Assembly: GCA_017530735.1 (NCBI GenBank) | Contig: JAFXMB010000087.1 | Coordinates: 1 to 33,772, forward strand | Source of the DNA: Bacteroidaceae bacterium | GTDB lineage: Bacteria; Bacteroidota; Bacteroidia; Bacteroidales; Bacteroidaceae | Length of the DNA: 33,772 bases | Direction: 5' to 3' | Shown: one piece after another, positions 26,095 through 32,905 of the stretch | Layout: each line of letters begins with the position of its first letter | Position numbering within the stretch: position 1 is the stretch's first letter | The notes under the pieces: model-generated | Seen by the model: the letters and a program-made list of their open reading frames with translations, nothing else | What the model was told of the DNA's origin: nothing | Database searches by the model: none | Program-made: the position numbers and the translations under genes

Positions 26095-26098
26095 GAGT

Positions 26099-26137
26099 CC
26101 CCGGAACTGTTTGAATCGTGCGGTTCCGGGGATTTTA
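26099..26137 (+). terminator. Intrinsic terminator of the glnK-amtB operon
   Basis: CCCCGGAAC (26099-26107) pairs with GTTCCGGGG (26123-26131), followed by ATTTTATT. Confidence 0.8.
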
Positions 26138-26162
26138 TTCATTTAGCATTATTTAAGACAAG

Positions 26163-26176
26163 TATCGTATGCGATA
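26163..26176. promoter_or_regulatory. Upstream operator copy of the peroxide operon
   Basis: Palindrome TATCGTATGCGATA with arms TATCG/CGATA. It covers the region where the upstream promoter element should lie. A second copy occurs 35 bp downstream; the likely binder is the OhrR-type protein encoded in the operon. Confidence 0.6.
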
Positions 26177-26189
26177 TAAAATAATGTAG

Positions 26190-26197
26190 TACTTTTG
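26190..26197 (+). promoter_or_regulatory. Promoter -7 element of the gpx-ohrR operon
   Basis: TACTTTTG matches TAnnTTTG. It lies between the two operator copies, with the gpx ATG 30 bp downstream. Confidence 0.7.
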
Positions 26198-26211
26198 TAT
26201 CGTAAACGATA
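26198..26211. promoter_or_regulatory. Downstream operator copy over the transcription start
   Basis: Palindrome TATCGTAAACGATA (arms TATCGT/ACGATA). It touches the -7 element and covers the expected start site, an effective position for repression. Confidence 0.65.
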
Positions 26212-26227
26212 TAAAACAACAATAGAT

Positions 26228-26773
26228 ATGGAAAGGATTTATGATTTCAAGGCACTGACAGGAAAGGGTGCAGAACTGAGTTTCAATGAGTTTGAGGGCA
26301 AGGTCCTCATGATAGTAAATACTGCTTCAAAGTGCGGTTTCACCCCTCAGTATGACGGTCTGGAGGCACTTTATCAGAAATATAAGGATCAGGGTTTCAC
26401 AATCATCGGTTTCCCGTGCGACCAGTTCGCTCATCAGGAGCCCGGCACCGATGCTGAAATTGAGGAGTTCTGCCGCCTGAACCACGGCGTGACCTTCCAG
26501 CTAATGAAGAAGATTGATGTAAACGGAGCCCAGGCACATCCTGTATTTGAGTACCTCAAGAGCCAGGCACCCACCGAGGAGTATAAGGGCCTTAAGGCAA
26601 AGGCCGCTCAGAAACTCTTTAAGAACATCAGCAAGAGTGTAGAAAAAGAGAGTGACATCAAGTGGAATTTCACTAAATTTGTAATCAGTCGCGATGGTAC
26701 TGTTATTAAGCGCTTTGCTCCTACAACAACTCCCGAGCAGATGGAAAAGGACATTCAGGAATTACTTAAATGA
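26228..26773 (+). CDS. Glutathione peroxidase-like thiol peroxidase
   Basis: A 181-residue cytoplasmic peroxidase of the GPx family that reduces hydrogen peroxide and organic hydroperoxides, in bacteria usually with thioredoxin. NTASKCGFTPQYDGLE carries the peroxidatic Cys36; GFPCDQFAHQEPG supplies the Gln and a possible resolving Cys; and KWNFTKF supplies the Trp and Asn of the catalytic set. I chose the ATG at 26228, since MERIYDF fits the family start and the longer frame from 26195 begins inside the promoter and operator. The stop overlaps ohrR by 4 bp. Regulation by the two flanking palindromes is inferred. Confidence 0.95.
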   Translation: MERIYDFKALTGKGAELSFNEFEGKVLMIVNTASKCGFTPQYDGLEALYQKYKDQGFTIIGFPCDQFAHQEPGTDAEIEEFCRLNHGVTFQLMKKIDVNGAQAHPVFEYLKSQAPTEEYKGLKAKAAQKLFKNISKSVEKESDIKWNFTKFVISRDGTVIKRFAPTTTPEQMEKDIQELLK

Positions 26774-27210
26774 AAGAAGAGTTCAAATTAGACAATCAGC
26801 TCTGTTTCAGGCTGTACACCGCGTCACGACTCATGACGCAGGCCTATCATCCGTTGCTGTCAGAGCACGGACTCACGTATCCGCAGTACCTGGTGCTGCT
26901 TGTACTCTGGGAGGCCGATGCACAGCCGGTAAATGACATAGCTCACAAACTCTATCTGGAGACCAATACGGTTACGCCGCTGCTGCAGCGCATGGAGAAG
27001 GAAGGAATCCTGATCCGTCAGCGCGGCCAGAAGGATGCCCGCCAGATGATAGTGTCACTCACCAGAAAGGGATGGGACTTGCAGAAGAAACTGGCTGATG
27101 TTCCATTTAAGGTGGGTGGTGCCGTCCTCTGCGACAGCGTTACACCGGAGACAGCTCCCACATTATATAAGATGCTCAATGATATTATATCCAAATTGAA
27201 AAATGACTAG
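26770..27210 (+). CDS. ohrR: OhrR-type MarR family peroxide-sensing repressor
   Basis: A 146-residue winged-helix regulator. LDNQLCFRLYTASR places Cys12 at the position of the reactive Cys15 of Bacillus subtilis OhrR, and AYHPLLSEHGLTYPQYLVLLVLWE matches the dimer region with its conserved Tyr residues. The recognition part is LYLETNTVTPLLQRMEKEGILIRQR followed by the wing. A second Cys (Cys121) near the end suggests a two-Cys sensor, as in Xanthomonas OhrR. Organic peroxides oxidise the Cys and release DNA. It starts within the gpx stop (ATGA) and overlaps the CDF gene by 8 bp. The twin palindromes upstream of gpx are the obvious target, making the operon autoregulated (inference). Confidence 0.9.
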   Translation: MKEEFKLDNQLCFRLYTASRLMTQAYHPLLSEHGLTYPQYLVLLVLWEADAQPVNDIAHKLYLETNTVTPLLQRMEKEGILIRQRGQKDARQMIVSLTRKGWDLQKKLADVPFKVGGAVLCDSVTPETAPTLYKMLNDIISKLKND

Positions 27211-28306
27211 ATCCAGACAGATTATACGCACTAGCGTAGTAGGTATCATCACGAACGTCCTGCTGGCCGGATTCAAGGCTCTGGTAGGTCTGCTGGCACA
27301 TTCGGTTGCCATTGTACTTGATGCCGTCAACAACCTGAGCGATGCTCTTTCAAGTGTCATTACAATAATTGGCACCAAATTGTCGGAACGTCCCGCCGAT
27401 AAGGAGCACCCGTTCGGATATGGCCGCGTGGAGTATTTCACGGCCATAATAATATCGTCCATTGTGCTTACCACAGGTATCACATCGCTGGTGGAATCTG
27501 TCAGGAAGATTATTAATCCAACCCAGCCTGATTACACCACAATCACACTGATTGTAATCATTGCCGCCATAGTGACCAAACTGGTGCTGGGCTGGTATGT
27601 CCGCAAGCAGGGTCAGAAACTGGAGAGCGATGCGCTGATAGCCTCCGGTTCTGATGCTCTGTTTGATGCGGTCATCACACTGGCTACTCTGATATCGGCC
27701 GGAATCATGCTTATCTGGAACGTCTCTCTGGACGGTTATCTGGGCGTGCTTATATCGGCTGTGATCATCAAGGCCGGCATTGAGATGCTGTCATCACCGA
27801 TTACCCAGTTGCTGGGTGCAAGCGTATCGGCCGAACTCACCCGTCAGATCAAGAGTGAAATCCTGGAACAGGAGGGCGTACAGGGTGTATATGACATCAT
27901 TGTGCACGGTTACGGTCCCAATCTCAGCATCGGTTCGCTGCATATCAGCGTACCCGACACCATGGATGCGCACCAGATTCACGGACTGACCAGAAAGATA
28001 TCGGAAATGATGATGAGCCGTCACGGAATAGTCATGACGGTAGGAATCTATGCCATTGCAACCGGAAACAACCGTCACGCAGAACTGCAGAAAGAGGTGG
28101 TACAGACCCTTTCACAACAGGAGCACGTAATTCAGGTTCATGGTTTCTATTACTACGAGTCAGAGAACTGCGTTTCGGTCGATGTTGTTCCGGATATGAC
28201 CGTCACCGATGACCAGGCTTTCATCAATTTACTGACAGAGAAACTCAAACCCATCCTTAAGGACCTGCAAATCTCCATCGTCATAGATCACAACTACTGT
28301 GATTAA
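27203..28306 (+). CDS. Cation diffusion facilitator (CDF) metal efflux transporter
   Basis: A 367-residue inner-membrane transporter. Six membrane segments span about residues 12-200; HSVAIVLDAVNNLSDALSSV and SDALFDAVIT provide the paired metal-binding motifs, and HPFGYGRVEYF is the family loop. The cytoplasmic C-terminal domain (about 205-300) has the ferredoxin-like fold, with QGVYDIIVHGYGPN. It is followed by a further roughly 70-residue segment (about 300-367) resembling a second such domain. CDF proteins export Zn, Fe, Mn or Co in exchange for protons; the metal cannot be fixed by eye. Placement in a peroxide-regulated operon would fit export of iron or zinc during oxidative stress (inference). 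It overlaps ohrR by 8 bp. Confidence 0.92.
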   Translation: MTRSRQIIRTSVVGIITNVLLAGFKALVGLLAHSVAIVLDAVNNLSDALSSVITIIGTKLSERPADKEHPFGYGRVEYFTAIIISSIVLTTGITSLVESVRKIINPTQPDYTTITLIVIIAAIVTKLVLGWYVRKQGQKLESDALIASGSDALFDAVITLATLISAGIMLIWNVSLDGYLGVLISAVIIKAGIEMLSSPITQLLGASVSAELTRQIKSEILEQEGVQGVYDIIVHGYGPNLSIGSLHISVPDTMDAHQIHGLTRKISEMMMSRHGIVMTVGIYAIATGNNRHAELQKEVVQTLSQQEHVIQVHGFYYYESENCVSVDVVPDMTVTDDQAFINLLTEKLKPILKDLQISIVIDHNYCD

Positions 28307-28313
28307 AGAATCT

Positions 28314-29687
28314 ATGGAATTTCATTCTCTGACACTCTCTGACCGGGAGGCCATGCAGGCTGTGACGCTCAATTCCGGGCGCCGCAACTGCAATTATACC
28401 TTTGCAAACCTTATAGGGTGGCAGTTCCTGTATAAAACTGAGGTTTGTGTGCTGAAGGATGCTGTGGTACTGCGCTTCAGTTATGAAGGGGAGCGCGCAT
28501 ATATGGTCTGTACATCCGGTAATCTGACCCGGGAACTGGTCAGTGAACTGCTGTCAGATAGCGGCGGAAAGTTGACCATTTATGGTCTTGAGGACTCGCA
28601 GGCATCGGCCCTCTCAGCATTTAAGGTGCAGGTTGAGCCTTTGCGTGACCAATATGACTATATCTATCATCGCACTGATCTGGCTTTACTTCAGGGCGGA
28701 CATCTGCAAGCCAAACGCAATCATGTAAACCGTTTCAGGGCCGATAATCCCGGTTTTGAATACCGGCCGCTCACACCCGAACTATTTGATGAGTGCCGCC
28801 GACTTACTGGGATATGGCAGGGGGAGAAAGAAGCCAGTGATACCATAGATGCCGAAAGGCTGGTTATGGAAACCATTTTCAGCAACTGGGATTCATTGGG
28901 GATGATAGGCGGCAGCATATTTGTAAACGGCCGTATGGTTGCATTCTGTTATGGCGCTGCCGTTACCCATGACACATTTGATATCTGTGTAGAGAAGGCT
29001 GACCGCAACATTGAGGGGGCATTTGCCATAATTAACCAGCAGTTTGCCGCTCATCTGCCCGAACAATACATCTACGTGAACCGCGAGGAGGATATGGGCA
29101 TTCCGGGCCTGAGAAAGGCAAAACTGTCGTATCACCCCGAAATAATGTTGAGTTTCAATGTGGCACACATTTCAATGCCGTACACGTTGCAAAGAATGAC
29201 GCCGGCCGATGCATCGCTGACCGTAGACTGGATGGTGCGGGAGTACGGCTTTGACCGCGTTGAGGTTGAGTCCTGGGTGCGTGACCTTCGCTTCAACTGG
29301 CCTCTCAGTGTAAAGGCTGTAGATGAGGCCGGAAGGGTTATAGGCCTTCTCAATATGAGTGATTACAGAATAGAGGAGGAGACTGAGCAGATCCTGACCG
29401 ATGCCCCTGAACTGCTGGCCAGCCTGAATGCCCAGCGCTATACAGCAGTATTCTCATTCATAGTGGCTGAGGAATATCGTGGCACACGACTTAATTACGA
29501 TATGCTTATGTCTGTCATGCCACAACTCAAGGCAGGCTTTGACTTTATATTCATACCGGTCATGCATCGGCTCAAAACCCACGCATACTGGCAGCGTTGG
29601 GGCGCCACCGAGTTCTATCGGGACTCAGACTGTATCTACTATAAACTTGATATTTCAAAGTCCAGGCAGGAACGCTGGATGGTGTAG
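28314..29687 (+). CDS. DUF2156 protein fused to a GNAT acetyltransferase domain
   Basis: A 457-residue protein. Residues about 1-285 fit DUF2156, related to the C-terminal domain of phosphatidylglycerol lysyltransferase and itself a double GNAT-like fold (NYTFANLIGWQFLYKTEV, KRNHVNRFRADNPGFEYRPLT, NREEDMGIPGLRKAKLSYHP). Residues about 290-450 are a GNAT domain (MPYTLQRMTPADASLTVDWM, VFSFIVAEEYRGTRLNYDML, THAYWQRWGATEFYRDS). The first suggests aminoacyl transfer and the second acyl transfer, but the substrates are unknown. I prefer ATG 28314 to the GTG at 28299, which overlaps the CDF gene. It is the last gene of the peroxide operon, and its 3' end overlaps the convergent Dabb gene by 49 bp. 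Confidence 0.8.
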   Translation: MEFHSLTLSDREAMQAVTLNSGRRNCNYTFANLIGWQFLYKTEVCVLKDAVVLRFSYEGERAYMVCTSGNLTRELVSELLSDSGGKLTIYGLEDSQASALSAFKVQVEPLRDQYDYIYHRTDLALLQGGHLQAKRNHVNRFRADNPGFEYRPLTPELFDECRRLTGIWQGEKEASDTIDAERLVMETIFSNWDSLGMIGGSIFVNGRMVAFCYGAAVTHDTFDICVEKADRNIEGAFAIINQQFAAHLPEQYIYVNREEDMGIPGLRKAKLSYHPEIMLSFNVAHISMPYTLQRMTPADASLTVDWMVREYGFDRVEVESWVRDLRFNWPLSVKAVDEAGRVIGLLNMSDYRIEEETEQILTDAPELLASLNAQRYTAVFSFIVAEEYRGTRLNYDMLMSVMPQLKAGFDFIFIPVMHRLKTHAYWQRWGATEFYRDSDCIYYKLDISKSRQERWMV

Positions 29688-29953
29688 GGGCGTACTTTTG
29701 TATCGGCCACGGCTACGTGTGCGGGATGCTTGGCGTAGGCTTTGAGCGCCTCCTCGCTCTCAAGGGTGCTGTCCAGCATGACATCGGCGTTTGATGAAGC
29801 CAGGCGGCCGTCAATCTGCACCTTTACGTCAATTAGTCCGGGAACCTTGCCTACAAGGCCCTCCAGGCCCTCTTTGATACCTGCCTTTACGGTCTTTTTC
29901 TGATCATCGGACAATTCAGGATTCAATGTCCAAAGAATGATATGCTTTACCAT
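29639..29953 (-). CDS. Dabb family (stress-responsive A/B barrel) protein
   Basis: A 104-residue protein of the dimeric alpha/beta-barrel (Dabb) family: MVKHIILWTLNPELSDDQK, a central KVQIDGRLASSNADVML, and EALKAYAKHPAHVAVADTKVRPYTIQRSCLDFEI. The His in YAKHPAHVAV is a family feature. Function is unknown; relatives are linked to stress or small-ligand chemistry. The gene follows the Na/Pi transporter fusion by 71 bp on the same strand without a clear promoter of its own. Its last 49 bp lie antiparallel to the end of the DUF2156-GNAT gene. Confidence 0.88.
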   Translation of the reverse strand: MVKHIILWTLNPELSDDQKKTVKAGIKEGLEGLVGKVPGLIDVKVQIDGRLASSNADVMLDSTLESEEALKAYAKHPAHVAVADTKVRPYTIQRSCLDFEISSL

Positions 29954-30024
29954 ATTAATTTGATTGATTACAGAAACTGGTCACAGATGGCTTTCATTCC
30001 GCTGATTGACGGATAACCTACCGG

Positions 30025-31989
30025 TTATTCCTGGAATGAGTAACCAAAACCGGCGCGAGTGGTAAGGTAATCAGCGTAAGGCTCTATCTTCTTGCGGATG
30101 CGGGTAATGTTGACATCCACCGTGCGGGCGGTAACAACCACATCATCCGGCCAGATGGCCTGGAGCAGATCCTCACGTGAGAACACCATACCGCGGTTCA
30201 TCATGAACATCTTGAGCAGCTCATATTCGGTCTTGGTGAATGAAACCGACTGTCCGTCAACCGATACTGTCTTGCTGTCAGTGTCTATGTAAATGCCCTT
30301 GAAACGTATACCGTTGCGTGTGGCGCGCAGACGTGATTCAACCACGTTGATTATATAGTCGCCGTTCTTCTCGAACTCGTTGATAAGGTCGGAGAATACG
30401 GTGCCGTTATCGTAGCTGTAGATATGCTGGTCAAGATTGCTTATATTCCACTGCTTCAGGCGGTTACGGCAGGCGTTGATGCTGTTCTCAAGTTCCTCGG
30501 AGGGGGTGAGGTCATAGTCCTCACGGCGTCCGGCCAGAAGTTCGTTCATACGTGTCAGAGCCTGGTCAATCAGAGTGAACATCTGATCAACTCCGGCCTG
30601 CTGCTCATCGTTGAACGTAATTTTGTTGTCACGCTTGCGGCGCATTATGCGGGCCAGACCAAAACAACTGTCGCCGATTGATTCCAACTCGCCAATCTGG
30701 CGCAGCATGGCGCGGATCTTCTCCTTGGTGTCATCTGACAGGTGTGCATCGCCTACATCGCCCAGATACTTGCCGATTTCCTGTTCCATGCGGTCGCTCA
30801 CATCCTCGGTCTTCTCTATGCGCTCAAACAGCTTCTTGAATTCCTGGTCATCGGTAGTGGAGTAGAGGTCCTTAACCATGTGCAACATATGCTGCATCTT
30901 CTCGCCGAATATAACAATCTCCTTTTGTGCCTGGAATACCGATATTTCCGGGGTCTTCATGATACCGCCGCGTATGAACTGCAGGCGGAACTCGTCCTCC
31001 TCATCGGTCTTGCCGGGTTTGATTATGTAGCAGACCAGTTTCTCCAGTTGCGGTATGAAACCTATCAGCAGCGATGTATTTATTACGTTGAATGCGGTGT
31101 GGAATGTGGCCAGGGCAAAGGTGAGACGTGCCGGGTCAATGGTATCGGCCGTAACATCAATGCCAACCACTCGGCATACGGTACGTACGAACGGGAAGAA
31201 CAGGATCAGTACCCAGATTACACCGAATACGTTGAACAGCAGGTGAGCCATGGCCGCGCGGCGGGCTTGTGTGTTGGCCGACATCGCCGCCAGGTTTGCT
31301 GTCAGTGTGGTGCCTATGTTCTCACCCATAACCAGTGCGATACCCTGGAATATGGAGATTGCGCCGGTTGAGCAGAGCACCATGGTGATGGCCATAAGTG
31401 CGGCCGATGACTGCGCAATGCACGTGAGTATGGCGCCTATAAGCAGGAACAGCAGGATGGTGCCGTAGCTGCCGGAGTCAAATGATGCGAAAAAGTTTAC
31501 CACCGCGGGGTTGCTGGCCAGGTCCATATCGCGGCCGGTCTGGTTAAGCATGCCAAGCGCGAACAGCAGGAAACTGATTCCGAAAAGGAAATCGCCTATA
31601 TAACGGTGCTTACCTATTTGTATTAGTATGATTCCTATCAGGAATGCCGGCCATACAAGATTTGCTATGTTGAATGAGAATCCGGCCGACATGATCCAGG
31701 CGCTCAGTGTTGTGCCTATGTTGGCGCCCATGATGACCGATATTGCCTGACTTAATGTGAGCAGTGCGGCGTTTACGAACGATACGGTCATTACCGTTGT
31801 TGCTGCCGAGGACTGGACTGCTACTGTTACAAGTGCTCCTGTTGCTACTCCTGAGAAACGGTTGGTGGTCATTGCGCCCAACAGGTGACGCAGTTGCGGG
31901 CCCGCCATCTTCTGCAATGCCTCGCTCATGACCTTCATACCGTAGATGAGCAGGGCGATGGACCCTAAAAGCTTCAATACAATTAACAT
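30025..31989 (-). CDS. Na/Pi cotransporter with PhoU domain fused to an OmpR/PhoB-type DNA-binding domain
   Basis: A 654-residue protein. Residues 1-325 are the NptA/YjbB-type Na/Pi-cotransporter II core, with the paired QSSA repeats (VAVQSSAATT at 57-65 and IAQSSAALM at 191-199) and IMGANIGTT/VMGENIGTT. Residues about 350-550 are a PhoU-like helical domain (LESIGDSCFGLARIMR; FEKNGDYIINVVESRLR). Residues 562-652 form a winged helix of response-regulator type: TKTEYELLKMFMMNRGMVFSREDLLQAIW, then RTVDVNITRIRKKI and TTRAGFGYSFQE. The ordinary family ends after PhoU, so the last 90 residues are an addition. The frame is continuous, with a roughly 10-residue linker. A transporter that also binds DNA in response to phosphate is inferred. 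Dabb follows by 71 bp. Confidence 0.9.
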   Translation of the reverse strand: MLIVLKLLGSIALLIYGMKVMSEALQKMAGPQLRHLLGAMTTNRFSGVATGALVTVAVQSSAATTVMTVSFVNAALLTLSQAISVIMGANIGTTLSAWIMSAGFSFNIANLVWPAFLIGIILIQIGKHRYIGDFLFGISFLLFALGMLNQTGRDMDLASNPAVVNFFASFDSGSYGTILLFLLIGAILTCIAQSSAALMAITMVLCSTGAISIFQGIALVMGENIGTTLTANLAAMSANTQARRAAMAHLLFNVFGVIWVLILFFPFVRTVCRVVGIDVTADTIDPARLTFALATFHTAFNVINTSLLIGFIPQLEKLVCYIIKPGKTDEEDEFRLQFIRGGIMKTPEISVFQAQKEIVIFGEKMQHMLHMVKDLYSTTDDQEFKKLFERIEKTEDVSDRMEQEIGKYLGDVGDAHLSDDTKEKIRAMLRQIGELESIGDSCFGLARIMRRKRDNKITFNDEQQAGVDQMFTLIDQALTRMNELLAGRREDYDLTPSEELENSINACRNRLKQWNISNLDQHIYSYDNGTVFSDLINEFEKNGDYIINVVESRLRATRNGIRFKGIYIDTDSKTVSVDGQSVSFTKTEYELLKMFMMNRGMVFSREDLLQAIWPDDVVVTARTVDVNITRIRKKIEPYADYLTTRAGFGYSFQE

Positions 31990-32010
31990 CTTTACCTTTT
32001 GATTTCAGTA

Positions 32011-32040
32011 CAAAAATATAGGATTTTCTCAGTTTTCAAA
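32011..32040 (-). promoter_or_regulatory. Promoter of the Na/Pi transporter fusion gene
   Basis: On the minus strand TTTG (complement of 32037-32040), an 18-bp spacer, then TATTTTTG (complement of 32011-32018). The start codon follows about 22 bp later. Confidence 0.65.
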
Positions 32041-32080
32041 AGGCAGGAGAGCAATTGTAACATAATCTTAATATCAAAAA

Positions 32081-32111
32081 TGACGCAAAGGGGTCGTTTC
32101 ACTTTGCGTCA
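32081..32111. repeat. GACGCAAAG palindromic repeat, copy 1
   Basis: TGACGCAAAG and CTTTGCGTCA form a perfect 10-bp stem around the loop GGGTCGTTTCA. On the minus strand it is followed by ATTTTTG, so it can act as a terminator for anything transcribed leftward from around 32230. Confidence 0.85.
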
Positions 32112-32226
32112 CTTTAGTTGGCTTTGAGCCGATTGGAGATTGCTACACGGTATGATTCGCCAATGGGAATGGCGGTGGCGGTCCCGGCGGTCCGGGCGGT
32201 TGGCCTTGGTGAAAAACGACTCCTTT
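32082..32226 (-). ncRNA. Candidate small RNA upstream of the Na/Pi transporter gene
   Basis: On the minus strand a TATCTTTG element (complement of 32232-32239) is followed about 120 bp later by repeat copy 1, a hairpin with a T run. No convincing ORF lies between them. The interior is GC-rich near 32170-32205, unlike its flanks. A decayed gene fragment is an alternative. The rest of the 396-bp gap between the two genes holds only the two genes' promoters and repeat remnants. Confidence 0.25.
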
Positions 32227-32231
32227 GCGTC
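32213..32231 (-). repeat. GACGCAAAG repeat, degenerate half copy
   Basis: The minus strand reads GGACGCAAAGGAGTCGTTT, matching the left arm and loop of the repeat with one change; the right arm is lost. It lies inverted relative to copy 1. Confidence 0.6.
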
Positions 32232-32327
32232 CAAAGATAGGCAAGATTTCTTTTATATTTGTGGTAAATTTTTGTACTGATAATCGCGGTCAGGATACTC
32301 TGTGGGGCAATAGCAACAACATGTTTC

Positions 32328-32358
32328 TTGACAAGCGTGAATGGGCGGCGTAACTTTG
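32328..32358 (+). promoter_or_regulatory. Promoter of the HTH/zinc-ribbon gene
   Basis: TTG at 32328-32330, a 20-bp spacer, then TAACTTTG at 32351-32358 (TAnnTTTG). The ATG is 26 bp downstream. Confidence 0.65.
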
Positions 32359-32384
32359 CATCATCAATCAAACAAAAAACTCAA

Positions 32385-32831
32385 ATGGAAGTAAAAGAAA
32401 TCTTGAAGAATCTGCGTGAAAAAAACAATCTCACGCAGGAGCAGATGGCAGAACGCATCAATGTTACACGTCAGGCTGTGAGCCGATGGGAGACAGGACT
32501 GACACAGCCCAATCCCGAGCTGCTGAAGATCCTGTCACGCGAGTTCGGCGTATCTATCAATACACTCCTGGGCTCACCGCAGACACTCTATTGCCAGTGT
32601 TGCGGAATGCCGTTGTCCGATGATTCCATGATAAGCAAGGAGCCGGACGGCTCATTCAATGAGGATTACTGCAAGTGGTGTTACACCGATGGTAAATACA
32701 CATATGACAGTAAGGAGACTCTGCTGGATTTCCTGATGCAGCACATGCCCAATCCTGATAACCAGCCCGATTCACAGCGCCGCGCCTTCTACGATTCCCA
32801 CCTCTCACAACTCAAGCACTGGAAAAACTGA
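32385..32831 (+). CDS. XRE-family HTH regulator with C-terminal zinc ribbon
   Basis: A 148-residue protein. Residues 5-62 are a Cro/C1-type helix-turn-helix (LREKNNLTQEQMAERINVTRQAVSRWE), and residues 69-108 a zinc-ribbon domain of the putative PF12674 type with Cys70-x-x-Cys73 (YCQCCGMPL) and Cys96-x-x-Cys99 (DYCKWCYTDGKYTY). Proteins with this pair of domains are presumed transcription regulators; the signal is unknown. I chose ATG 32385, since the longer frame from a TTG at 32328 would start within the promoter. A palindromic repeat hairpin with a T run follows the stop directly and probably ends the transcript. Confidence 0.85.
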   Translation: MEVKEILKNLREKNNLTQEQMAERINVTRQAVSRWETGLTQPNPELLKILSREFGVSINTLLGSPQTLYCQCCGMPLSDDSMISKEPDGSFNEDYCKWCYTDGKYTYDSKETLLDFLMQHMPNPDNQPDSQRRAFYDSHLSQLKHWKN

Positions 32832-32905
32832 TGACGCATTAGGGTCGTTTCACTTTGCGTCGTTTTTTAACAAATGACGCATTGTTAAACGACCCCTTTG
32901 CGTCA
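32832..32905. repeat. GACGCAAAG repeat, two copies in inverted orientation
   Basis: Copy 2a (32832-32861) is TGACGCATTA, loop GGGTCGTTTCA, CTTTGCGTC, then GTTTTTT, a terminator for the HTH gene. Copy 2b (32874-32905) is the same unit inverted, with one degraded arm. Most of the stretch also encodes the C-terminus of the opposing HAD gene. Confidence 0.8.

Noticed and set aside
32114-32371. 85-codon minus-strand ORF
   Set aside because: It starts inside the promoter of the HTH gene, runs through a degenerate repeat and GC-rich low-complexity DNA, and resembles no family I recognise.
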